Shown here: in pieces, positions 9,192 through 16,848 of the stretch
Layout of the letters: every line of letters begins with the position of its first letter
Numbering within the stretch: position 1 is the stretch's first letter
From: Zobellia roscoffensis
Lineage (GTDB): Bacteria; Bacteroidota; Bacteroidia; Flavobacteriales; Flavobacteriaceae
Assembly (NCBI RefSeq): GCF_015330165.1
Contig: NZ_JADDXT010000002.1
Location: 4,243,646 to 4,307,645, forward strand
Direction of reading: 5' to 3'
DNA length: 64,000 bases
The notes under the pieces: generated by a model
What the model was told of the DNA's origin: nothing
What the model saw: the letters and a program-made list of their open reading frames with translations, nothing else
Databases searched by the model: none
Translations under genes and position numbers: made by a program

Positions 9192-10541
9192 ATGAAGTTT
9201 AAAGACCTACTATTTGTTAGTGCTTCCTTAGTAATATTTGGTGCGTGTTCTAGTGACGATTTGGAAATTGATGTACCAGAAACGGACACAGAGCAACCTG
9301 AAGAAAAAGAACAAAAATCCGGAAACAAGCCTCCAAATGCATTTAACCTCTCTGCTCTAGTTAATGGTGCCGCAGACACAGAATTAAATCCCCTTTTAAC
9401 ATGGACTGCTACAACGGATCAAGATGGCGATGATATTACATATAAACTACTTTTAGATACCAATGAATCTCCTGAAACTACTATTGCCGAAAATCTTACA
9501 ACAACCGAATTTTCCATAACCGAAGGTTTGAACCGAAACAAAGTATACTACTGGAAAGTGATTGCTATGGATGCTAACGGAGGTGAAACCGAAAGTACCG
9601 AAACTTTTAGTTTTAGCACGAAAGGCTTTGCTTTATCCGAATCAGCTCTTACCACTAACGCAGAATTTAGCAAAAGAAGAAACCACAGTATTACCGAATT
9701 TGACGGAAAACTATGGTTGATAGGTGGTCAAGACGACAATTCAAGTTACAAGGATGTTTGGTCTTCTATAGATGGGAAAACTTGGGAACTAATTGCTGAA
9801 AATCCTTTTGCCTTTTTTGGCAAAAACAATCATACCGCTATTGTGTTCAAAGATAAGTTTTGGATTATTGGTGGAGGTTTTAGTGATATCTGGTCCTCTA
9901 CAAATGGTATTGATTGGGTTAAGAATGATTTATCCGGTCCGTTCGGTTCTAGAGAAGGACATTCTACTGTAGTTTATGATGGTAAGCTATGGGTTATTGG
10001 TGGTACTAAGGTAAATGAACAAATGAATGACGTTTGGTATTCTGAAGATGGAATAACTTGGACAGAAGCTGCCTCAAGCACGCAATTTTCTCCACGTACA
10101 GACCACACTACTGTTGTATTTGATGGTAAAATGTACTTAATGGGAGGAACCTCAGTTCAAGATTTTTCTCCTTCATTCTATAATGACATTTATACATCAA
10201 CCGATGGTATTAACTGGACGGAAGTAGCTACTGAATCCGTATTTGAAATTCGTGCCAATCACACTTCATTGGTTTATGACAATAAAATGTGGGTCATTGG
10301 TGGCTGGCAAGCTGTAACGAATCAAGAAACGATGGAACAAGATGTTGTTTCGTTCGCAGATGTGTGGTATTCAGAGAATGGAACCCAATGGAATAAACTG
10401 AACGGTAACGATTCCTATACTGGAAGATTAGGACACGCTTCTGTGTTATTTGAAAATAAAATACTTATTTCCGGCGGATTGAACATTGACCAAGATGACA
10501 ATCTTAGAACGCACTATAACGACGTTTGGGTTATTGAATAA
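9192..10541 (+). CDS. Kelch-repeat beta-propeller lipoprotein
   Basis: The 449-residue protein starts with a lipoprotein signal whose lipobox (FGAC) places the lipidated cysteine at C19. An acidic linker (about 24-45) leads to a fibronectin-III-like domain (about 48-147). The rest is a kelch propeller. Six beta-strand motifs ending in GG are visible (LWLIGG, FWIIGG, LWVIGG, MYLMGG, MWVIGG, ILISGG), each followed by a DVWYS/DIWSS-type strand, so six blades are expected. It should sit on the outer membrane or cell surface. It is divergent from the alginate lyases and shares their operator region, which suggests a role in binding or processing algal glycans. No catalytic residues can be assigned. 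Confidence 0.82.
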   Translation: MKFKDLLFVSASLVIFGACSSDDLEIDVPETDTEQPEEKEQKSGNKPPNAFNLSALVNGAADTELNPLLTWTATTDQDGDDITYKLLLDTNESPETTIAENLTTTEFSITEGLNRNKVYYWKVIAMDANGGETESTETFSFSTKGFALSESALTTNAEFSKRRNHSITEFDGKLWLIGGQDDNSSYKDVWSSIDGKTWELIAENPFAFFGKNNHTAIVFKDKFWIIGGGFSDIWSSTNGIDWVKNDLSGPFGSREGHSTVVYDGKLWVIGGTKVNEQMNDVWYSEDGITWTEAASSTQFSPRTDHTTVVFDGKMYLMGGTSVQDFSPSFYNDIYTSTDGINWTEVATESVFEIRANHTSLVYDNKMWVIGGWQAVTNQETMEQDVVSFADVWYSENGTQWNKLNGNDSYTGRLGHASVLFENKILISGGLNIDQDDNLRTHYNDVWVIE

Positions 10542-10561
10542 AAACCCGTAAGAGCCTATTA

Positions 10562-10591
10562 AAAAAGCCCTTCCTAACGAAAGGGCTTTTT
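10562..10591. terminator. Bidirectional terminator between convergent genes
   Basis: AAAAAGCCCTT pairs with AAGGGCTTTTT around an 8-base loop. It lies 20 bp after the kelch gene stop and 20 bp after the convergent ATPase gene stop. The A-rich and T-rich flanks allow it to work on either strand. Confidence 0.85.
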
Positions 10592-10610
10592 GCTTTTTAT
10601 GCCATTTTTT

Positions 10611-12080
10611 TTACAAACCGTCTATATAGCTACCATAGAGGTCTTTGAATTGATATCCTTCTGCAAATCTGTTTTTGCTTAGTTTTTTATGCGATACCAA
10701 TCCCCATAAAACTAATTCCTTTAAGAAGTATATATCTTCTTTTGGAAAATCTGGTTGATGTTCTTTTACCAGTTGACTCAGTTCAGGAATACTATCTAAA
10801 GTCCGTTTATATTCCTCATCGGTAAACTCATCTAAAAGTTCAAAACCTTCCCCTTGAAAGAACCAACTTAATAAGTCATCATAAGGAGATGGAGCATCTT
10901 TTCTTTCCAATTTGTTTATAGCCGGGAAGTATTGAGGAAACAAACTTTTAACGGCATCATCAATCAAAATTTCAGCCACGCCATCTGCTCCTTCTTGTTC
11001 TCCTTCATACACTAATTCTATTTTACCCGTAATAGAAGGAATAACACCCATAAAATCGCTCAAGCGAACCATTGTGCTATCCGCATCTGTCAATAACGCT
11101 CTTCTTTCGGCAGTACTCAACAAGTTTTCAAAAGCCGTAATACTAGTTCGGGCACTTACCCCACTCTTAGCATCTACATACTCACTATCTCTTGCTTCAA
11201 AAATAATCTGTTCCAACAAGTCTTTCGCCAAATCTGGAACATAAACAGAATCTGTTTGGCGTGCATCAAGATGTGCTTCTTGCTCCGTAATTTTTCTAGC
11301 CGTTTCAATATCCTCTGGATAATGCGTTAAAATTTGAGAGCCGATTCTATCTTTCAACGGCGTTACAATGCTTCCCCTGTTGGTATAATCTTCAGGGTTA
11401 GCAGTGAATACAAACTGAATATCCAACGGTAAACGCAATTTAAAACCACGAATCTGAATATCGCCTTCCTCCAAAATATTAAATAGCGAAACTTGAATTC
11501 TAGCCTGCAAATCCGGAAGCTCATTGATAACAAAAATACAACGGTTGGCCCGTGGGATCATTCCAAAGTGAATCACCCTATCATCAGCATACGACAATTT
11601 AAGGTTCGCCGCTTTTATAGGGTCTACATCACCAATTAAATCCGCTACCGTAACATCTGGTGTAGCTAATTTTTCTGCAAAACGCTCTTGTCTATGTAAC
11701 CAAGAAATTGGAGTGGCATCACCCTTTTCTTTTATAAGTTCCATGGCGTATCTAGACATGGGTTTCATAGGGTCATCATTAATTTCAGAACCTTCTACCA
11801 CAGGAATATACTCATCCAGCAAATTGACCATTAAATGTGCCAAACGTGTTTTTGCCTGCCCCCGTAGCCCTAATAAGTTGATGTTATGCCGAGATAGAAT
11901 CGCACGTTCCAGTTCTGGAATTACGGAATCTTCATAACCCCACACGCCTGTAAACGCATCTTCTCCTTTTTTAATTTTTTGAATGAGATTGTCACGTAAC
12001 TCATCCTTAACGCTTTTGGTCTGGTATCCGGCAGCTTTTAACTCGCCAAGCGTTTGCATCTTTTTATTATCTAATTTCAT
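10611..12080 (-). CDS. MoxR/Mg-chelatase-like AAA+ ATPase
   Basis: The 489-residue AAA+ protein has a Walker A loop GLRGQAKTR at 71-79, a Walker B-like stretch (CIFVINELPDL, about 181-191) and a sensor motif in VFTANPEDYTNRG. Such ATPases work with VWA-domain partners to insert metals or remodel proteins. The partner is encoded immediately upstream, 12 bp away, in the same operon. The substrate is unknown. No chlorophyll or cobalamin genes are nearby, so a true magnesium chelatase role is unlikely. Confidence 0.85.
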   Translation of the reverse strand: MKLDNKKMQTLGELKAAGYQTKSVKDELRDNLIQKIKKGEDAFTGVWGYEDSVIPELERAILSRHNINLLGLRGQAKTRLAHLMVNLLDEYIPVVEGSEINDDPMKPMSRYAMELIKEKGDATPISWLHRQERFAEKLATPDVTVADLIGDVDPIKAANLKLSYADDRVIHFGMIPRANRCIFVINELPDLQARIQVSLFNILEEGDIQIRGFKLRLPLDIQFVFTANPEDYTNRGSIVTPLKDRIGSQILTHYPEDIETARKITEQEAHLDARQTDSVYVPDLAKDLLEQIIFEARDSEYVDAKSGVSARTSITAFENLLSTAERRALLTDADSTMVRLSDFMGVIPSITGKIELVYEGEQEGADGVAEILIDDAVKSLFPQYFPAINKLERKDAPSPYDDLLSWFFQGEGFELLDEFTDEEYKRTLDSIPELSQLVKEHQPDFPKEDIYFLKELVLWGLVSHKKLSKNRFAEGYQFKDLYGSYIDGL

Positions 12081-12092
12081 AGGTAGAATCTC

Positions 12093-13250
12093 TTATTTCA
12101 ATCTTTTTTTCCTGTTGCTCTCGTAATCTTCAAAAATCATTTCACCCAGACCTTTTAATCCAGTAAAGAAAGCCTTGCCTTTGTTCGCTTCTGTAAAATG
12201 ACGAATAAACTGCATTAAATAAGCATCTTGTGCAATCATAAAAGTTGTTATGGGGATGTGTAATTTCCGTGCCTGCCGTGCCATATTATAACATTTCTCA
12301 ACAATATAATCATCCAGGCCTACACTATTCTTATAATACGTACCATCAGGAAGCCGTAAACAACTGGGCTTCCCATCCGTAATCATAAAAATCTGTTTAT
12401 TGGTATTCCGCTTACGGCGCAACATATCCATTGCCAATTGAAGTCCAGCTACCGTATTGGTATGATATGGCCCTACCTTTAAGTACGGAAGGTCCTTTAT
12501 GGGAATAGGCCAAGCATCGTTACCAAAAACCAAAATATCCAAAGTATCCTTTGGATAGCGAGTCGTAATCAACTCTGCCAATGCCATCGCCACTTTTTTT
12601 GCAGGCGTAATGCGATCTTCGCCATACAGAATCATACTGTGGCTAATATCTATCATCAGAACGGTGCTCATCTGTGCTTTATGCTGCGTATCCTCAACTA
12701 CTAAATCATCTTCATTTAAAGTGAAGCTACCCATTCCATGATTAATCTGGGCATTCTTGAGACTCTCGGTCATTGAAATATGTTCTAAACCATCACCATA
12801 ACGGTATTCTCGCAAATCGCCGGTATGTTCATCTCCTTGTCCAGATTTACCAGTTTTGTGATTTCCGGAACCACTACGTTTAATTTTACCAAAAATCTGA
12901 TCTAATGCACGTTGGCGAATAAGGCGTTCCATTTTAGCCGTAATAGAAATATTTCCTTTCCCACCATTTTCATCGCCCTCTTCTCCTTCTCCACCGGCAG
13001 CATCATCGTCAAATTCTTCCTGAATGTATCCTTTTGCTTTTAGCTCCTCTATGAAATCATCGATCGTGTATTCATCATCCGTCAGTTCATACTCCTTATC
13101 CAATTCACGCAGCCAATCTATGGCTTCATCAAAATCGCCCGAAGTATGGGTTATGAGTTCTTGAAAAATATCGAAAAGTTTTTCAAAGGGAGTCTGTTCC
13201 GGTGCTTCATACGTTGAAAACCGGAACCCTTTTCTTGTGTTCATAGCCAT
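12093..13250 (-). CDS. VWA-domain partner of the AAA+ ATPase
   Basis: The 385-residue cytoplasmic protein has no signal peptide. The N-terminal part (about 20-100) is acidic and ends in a Gly/Glu-rich low-complexity linker (84-98). A basic segment (about 105-140) follows. The von Willebrand A domain (about 195-370) carries the metal-binding DxSxS motif at D201, S203 and S205, and a second acidic loop in MITDGKPSC. It is transcribed ahead of the ATPase. The pair matches the MoxR-VWA or ChlI-ChlD-like arrangement, in which the VWA subunit recruits the client. Confidence 0.85.
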   Translation of the reverse strand: MAMNTRKGFRFSTYEAPEQTPFEKLFDIFQELITHTSGDFDEAIDWLRELDKEYELTDDEYTIDDFIEELKAKGYIQEEFDDDAAGGEGEEGDENGGKGNISITAKMERLIRQRALDQIFGKIKRSGSGNHKTGKSGQGDEHTGDLREYRYGDGLEHISMTESLKNAQINHGMGSFTLNEDDLVVEDTQHKAQMSTVLMIDISHSMILYGEDRITPAKKVAMALAELITTRYPKDTLDILVFGNDAWPIPIKDLPYLKVGPYHTNTVAGLQLAMDMLRRKRNTNKQIFMITDGKPSCLRLPDGTYYKNSVGLDDYIVEKCYNMARQARKLHIPITTFMIAQDAYLMQFIRHFTEANKGKAFFTGLKGLGEMIFEDYESNRKKRLK

Positions 13251-13270
13251 TATATAAAATTACTTAATAA

Positions 13271-13309
13271 AACCGTTAACACCTCCATTTTTAGGAAATG
13301 TTAACGGTT
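13271..13309 (-). terminator. Hairpin terminator after the GH109-type gene
   Basis: AACCGTTAACA (13271-13281) and TGTTAACGGTT (13299-13309) form a perfect 11-bp stem. On the minus strand it is followed by a T-rich run, as expected for a terminator of the gene ending at 13368. It lies just upstream of the VWA gene start. Confidence 0.75.
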
Positions 13310-13367
13310 ACAGGCTATTACCAAACACAGAGCACAGATGCCCTGTTACTTAGAAGAAAAAAGTGTC

Positions 13368-14765
13368 TTAACTTATAATACCCAAAGGAGCGGTAGTTTT
13401 CCAAGCACCGCGAGTAAAATCCGGAAATGCTTGAGGTGCACCATTTGCTGCTACGGAAGCTTCGCTTAAAGGTGAAACCGCACTCCAAAGACAACCTTCA
13501 TATACATTTTGATCTAAAGGTTCTCCATTTCTCAAACATTCTACAATACGGAAAAGCATCATAAAATCCATTCCTCCGTGGCCGCCCATTTTAGTAGCTA
13601 GGTCTCCCACTCTTTTATACAATGGGTGTTCATATTTCTCATAGATCTTTGTCAAGCCATCTCCTTCCGCCCAGTGATGGTGGTCTTCGGTTGCACCTTC
13701 AACTCCACCTTCTATGGCAATACGCGTTGGAAAACCGGCCAAAGTACCTTTTGTCCCCTGGATCATATTATGACGCGTGTATGGCCGTGGACTTGTTTCA
13801 TCCCATTGTACCATTATGGTTCTACCCAAAGTAGTTTTTATGATTGAAGTATTGATATCACCTCCTTTATAATCTAATTTATTCCATTTGTGATTCTCAG
13901 AAAAGTTCTTTTCTGCATACAATTGACGACCTTTTGCAGGCGATGAAAAAGAATTCATAAACTTAAAATTATCGTCTGTACGGCCAACGTTCATGTATTG
14001 TGCTACCGGACCCAAACCGTGAGTTGGGTACAAATTTCCATTTCTATGCGCATAATGTGGTGTACGCCAAGAACCTGTGCCACGTTCTTCTTCCATCATC
14101 TGAAAACGTAATTCGTGAATATAGGATGCCTCGCCATGCAACAGCTCACCTATTACGCCTTCACGGCACATATTTAGATACAACAACTCATCTCTACCGT
14201 AGTTAACGTTTTCCATCATCATACAATGCTTCTTCGTCTTTTCGGAGGTGTCTACTATTTGCCACATTTCTTCAACAGTTAAAGCAATAGGAACTTCCAC
14301 AAAAGCATGAGCACCGGCATTCATAGCTGCAATGGCCATTGGGGCATGTAGACTCCAAGGGGTTGCTATAATAACAGCGTCTGGCTTTTCTTTTTCCAGC
14401 ATTTTTTTCCAATCGTTCTCTCCATCCGTATAAAGCTTTACCTTTTTATGTCTTTGGCCTCTACCAGCTTCCTTACAGGCATCAGCAGATTTTTGAGCTA
14501 AATCTTCATATAAATCCGATATAGCAACAACCTCTGTACCTTCAATAGCCGCTATTTGTTCTACGTGACCTGAACCTCTAGCGCCTACACCAATAAATGC
14601 AAAACGTACCTTATCCAATTTAGGGGCCTTAAAGCCACCCATATATTGCGACGAAAATGGCCGCTCCGTTCCTAAAAAATTAGCTTGAGAAATATTTGGA
14701 GCCAGAGCAATTCCTGCTCCTACCAATGACGATTTTTTTAGAAAATTTCTTCTATTCGAGTTCAT
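13368..14765 (-). CDS. GH109-type Gfo/Idh/MocA-family protein, Tat-exported
   Basis: The 465-residue protein begins with a twin-arginine signal (NRRNFLKKSSLVGAGIALA). A Rossmann NAD-binding fold follows, with GVGARGSGH (about 58-66) and an EVPIALTVEEMW segment typical of this superfamily. The C-terminal half has motifs that I associate with NAD-dependent GH109 glycosidases: NGNLYPTHGLGPVAQYMN, MVQWDETSPRPYTRHN and IQGTKGT. The known GH109 activity is alpha-N-acetylgalactosaminidase, using a transient oxidation of the sugar by tightly bound NAD. Substrate assignment is inference, since some relatives are ordinary oxidoreductases. It stands alone, with a terminator downstream. Confidence 0.85.
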   Translation of the reverse strand: MNSNRRNFLKKSSLVGAGIALAPNISQANFLGTERPFSSQYMGGFKAPKLDKVRFAFIGVGARGSGHVEQIAAIEGTEVVAISDLYEDLAQKSADACKEAGRGQRHKKVKLYTDGENDWKKMLEKEKPDAVIIATPWSLHAPMAIAAMNAGAHAFVEVPIALTVEEMWQIVDTSEKTKKHCMMMENVNYGRDELLYLNMCREGVIGELLHGEASYIHELRFQMMEEERGTGSWRTPHYAHRNGNLYPTHGLGPVAQYMNVGRTDDNFKFMNSFSSPAKGRQLYAEKNFSENHKWNKLDYKGGDINTSIIKTTLGRTIMVQWDETSPRPYTRHNMIQGTKGTLAGFPTRIAIEGGVEGATEDHHHWAEGDGLTKIYEKYEHPLYKRVGDLATKMGGHGGMDFMMLFRIVECLRNGEPLDQNVYEGCLWSAVSPLSEASVAANGAPQAFPDFTRGAWKTTAPLGIIS

Positions 14766-14910
14766 TTGTCTTTTTTAGTGAGTTGTTGTAGAAATGAAAC
14801 TACAATATAAAGAAGTTTTAGCAATTTAAATCACAAGAAATGCCACTCCTATCAAAGTCTTACAAAGTGCCGTTTATTTTTTTGACAGCCCGTTTAGAGA
14901 ACATATCTTC

Positions 14911-15000
14911 GTAAACTCCGGGCAAGCCCGCGAGGCATTTAAAGAAATATACCTTGATTTCGAGGCAAGCCTCGGAGCATTTAATCTCGATTATCGAGTA
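14911..15000. repeat. Array of three small palindromes with covarying stems
   Basis: The first hairpin is CGGGC-AA-GCCCG (14919-14930), followed by GAGGCATTTAA. The second is CGAGGC-AA-GCCTCG (14961-14974), followed by GAGCATTTAA. The third is CTCGAT/ATCGAG (14986-14998). The first two share the loop AA and the trailing GCATTTAA, while their stems differ by paired changes. The array lies just before the DUF1853 start and is unlike the AT-rich surroundings. It resembles a REP-type palindromic element. Confidence 0.6.
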
Positions 15001-15004
15001 AAAG

Positions 15005-15811
15005 ATGATAAAAGAACAATGCTTAGGATTTTTGAATACACCTGCTTTGTGGATAGGTGAGCAATTTGGAATAGAACAGTTTGTTTTCCCTGAGCTCAAC
15101 ATGAGTAGGTTCCTTCCTAAACCCATTTTTAAAAAGATGCGGTTAGGTCATCAAATGGAACATGTTTTTGAACAGCTGTTAATACGAAATAACACCTACG
15201 AACTTGTGCTCCACAACCAACCGGTAAAAGATGGAAATCTAACCATTGGTGAAATCGATTTTATTCTAAAAAATAGAGAAACAGAAAAACTGCTACATGT
15301 AGAACTCACCTATAAATTTTACATTATTGACCCCACCATTTCGGAACCTATTCACCGATTAATAGGACCTAACCGAAGGGATATGTTCTATACTAAAATG
15401 GAAAAAATACGCGATAAACAATTTCCTCTTCTTCATTCCGAAAATGGAATTAGAACGTTATCTGAAAGAAATATAAACCATGAGGATATTGAGCATCAAG
15501 CGTGCTATAAGGCCCAGCTTTTCATGCCTTTTACCGATATGAATGTTGATATCACTCCTTTAAATACAGACTGTATCTATGGTTATTGGGTTCGTTTTAC
15601 TGATTTTGAAAATTCAGCGTTCAGAAATCATAAATACTACCTCCCCTATAAATCCGAATGGGTGATAGAACCTCATAAAATGGTAAGATGGTCATCGCAC
15701 TTTGAAACTCTAATGGAAGTAAACCTAAGAACCCTTAACGAAAATGCTCCCATGCTCTGGATGAAAAAATCCGATACCGAGTTTGAGAAGTTTTTTGTGG
15801 TTTGGTGGTGA
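15005..15811 (+). CDS. DUF1853-family protein
   Basis: The 268-residue cytoplasmic protein matches DUF1853 from memory of the family, which has motifs such as GFLNTPALW near the start, GEIDFIL and LLHVELTYKFYI. The central EIDF...HVELTYKF pattern is like PD-(D/E)xK nucleases, but nuclease activity is not shown. An in-frame TAA ends three bases before the ATG, so the start is fixed. It has no functional partner nearby. It is followed by a heptamer tandem repeat. Confidence 0.75.
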   Translation: MIKEQCLGFLNTPALWIGEQFGIEQFVFPELNMSRFLPKPIFKKMRLGHQMEHVFEQLLIRNNTYELVLHNQPVKDGNLTIGEIDFILKNRETEKLLHVELTYKFYIIDPTISEPIHRLIGPNRRDMFYTKMEKIRDKQFPLLHSENGIRTLSERNINHEDIEHQACYKAQLFMPFTDMNVDITPLNTDCIYGYWVRFTDFENSAFRNHKYYLPYKSEWVIEPHKMVRWSSHFETLMEVNLRTLNENAPMLWMKKSDTEFEKFFVVWW

Positions 15812-15812
15812 G

Positions 15813-15862
15813 AGTTAGTAGTTAGTAGTTAGTAGTTAGTAGTTAGTAGTTAGTAGTAGTTA
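15813..15862. repeat. Heptanucleotide tandem repeat (AGTTAGT)n
   Basis: Six perfect copies of AGTTAGT run from 15813 to 15854, followed by a partial copy and AGTTAAAAAA. They start within 2 bp of the DUF1853 stop codon. A reverse-complement remnant (ACTAACTACTTAAT) lies at 15977-15990, just before the 3' end of the convergent gene. The interval could fold as a hairpin. Confidence 0.85.
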
Positions 15863-16001
15863 AAAAACGCCCATCATAAAAATGCTCTACCTGAGTTTTT
15901 TTATTTTAATTGTCCCGTCAGTACCAACTTTTAAAACTGCAAACAACGACCCAATACTTTCTTCTCTATACTCCATACTAACTACTTAATACCAACACAA
16001 A

Positions 16002-16844
16002 TCACTCAAACGTATAACTGGCTTTATTTACCTCTGTTAACCGAAAGTACCCATGTGCATAATTATCAGGAGTGGTTAGATTTACACAATTTCCCTTTAC
16101 GGAAACTGGTGTTGCCGAAAAAATACCAACGCCTCCTATTTGGTCAATTAGAATATCCATATAATCATAATATGCTTCAGAAATGCCATACATTTCTATG
16201 GCTACAACATCGCCTGGAACCAATACCTCTATTTTATCAGTGTCTTCATCCTCTTCCTGTTCATACCACCAATCGATTTCATTTCCGTTTACAAATTCAT
16301 CGTATCCCACCTCAAATTCTGGTAACAGGTCTCCTTGCCTTTGAAATTTAAAGAGATAGAAATTTTCTTCATCCACAGGGTCTGTAAATTCAACATGTAA
16401 TTCCAATTCTTCATTATCAAAACCATCTTCTCTATCTTGGTACAAATCCGTAATTTCGGTAACGGGCATCAATGTTTCCTGAGCTGAGTAGGTTTCACCA
16501 TTATGTACAACTTCAAGAGTGTAAGATTGATTTAAAACAGGTACAAATTCAGTAGTAATGTATTCGCCGTTGTTTTGATCGGTAAAAATAAATTCTTCTC
16601 CGCTAGTGTCGTTCGTAACAGAAACAGAAGCGCCTGTTACCTCTGTATTACTGGTGGTATCAAAAAATTCGGTAGAGTTTCTCAATTTTACCATTTGCTC
16701 ATTGCCCATAGTTCCTTTCTCCCAATCTAATGAGGCCTGAATTACCAAACGTGTTGGGGCTTCTTGTACGTCTACATCAACAACATCTGTACAAGAGATT
16801 GACAAGACTAAAAGCAATACTGTGATTTTTATATAATTACGCAT
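16002..16844 (-). CDS. DUF4249 lipoprotein, partner of the TonB receptor
   Basis: The 280-residue protein has a lipoprotein signal with the lipidated cysteine at C18 (LSISC). The mature protein has Ig-like beta-sheet character (APTRLVIQASLDWEKG, YTLEVVHNGETYSAQ) and an acidic stretch near residues 190-210. DUF4249 lipoproteins commonly accompany TonB-dependent receptors in Bacteroidota. Here the gene starts 4 bp after the receptor gene stops, so the two are one operon. The role is probably an accessory outer-membrane lipoprotein of the transporter. The substrate is unknown. Confidence 0.85.
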   Translation of the reverse strand: MRNYIKITVLLLVLSISCTDVVDVDVQEAPTRLVIQASLDWEKGTMGNEQMVKLRNSTEFFDTTSNTEVTGASVSVTNDTSGEEFIFTDQNNGEYITTEFVPVLNQSYTLEVVHNGETYSAQETLMPVTEITDLYQDREDGFDNEELELHVEFTDPVDEENFYLFKFQRQGDLLPEFEVGYDEFVNGNEIDWWYEQEEDEDTDKIEVLVPGDVVAIEMYGISEAYYDYMDILIDQIGGVGIFSATPVSVKGNCVNLTTPDNYAHGYFRLTEVNKASYTFE

Positions 16845-16848
16845 TTTT

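Noticed and set aside
14860..15126. Minus-strand frame of 88 codons overlapping the hairpin array and DUF1853
   Set aside because: It runs through the palindromes and the start of a better-supported gene, and has no motif.
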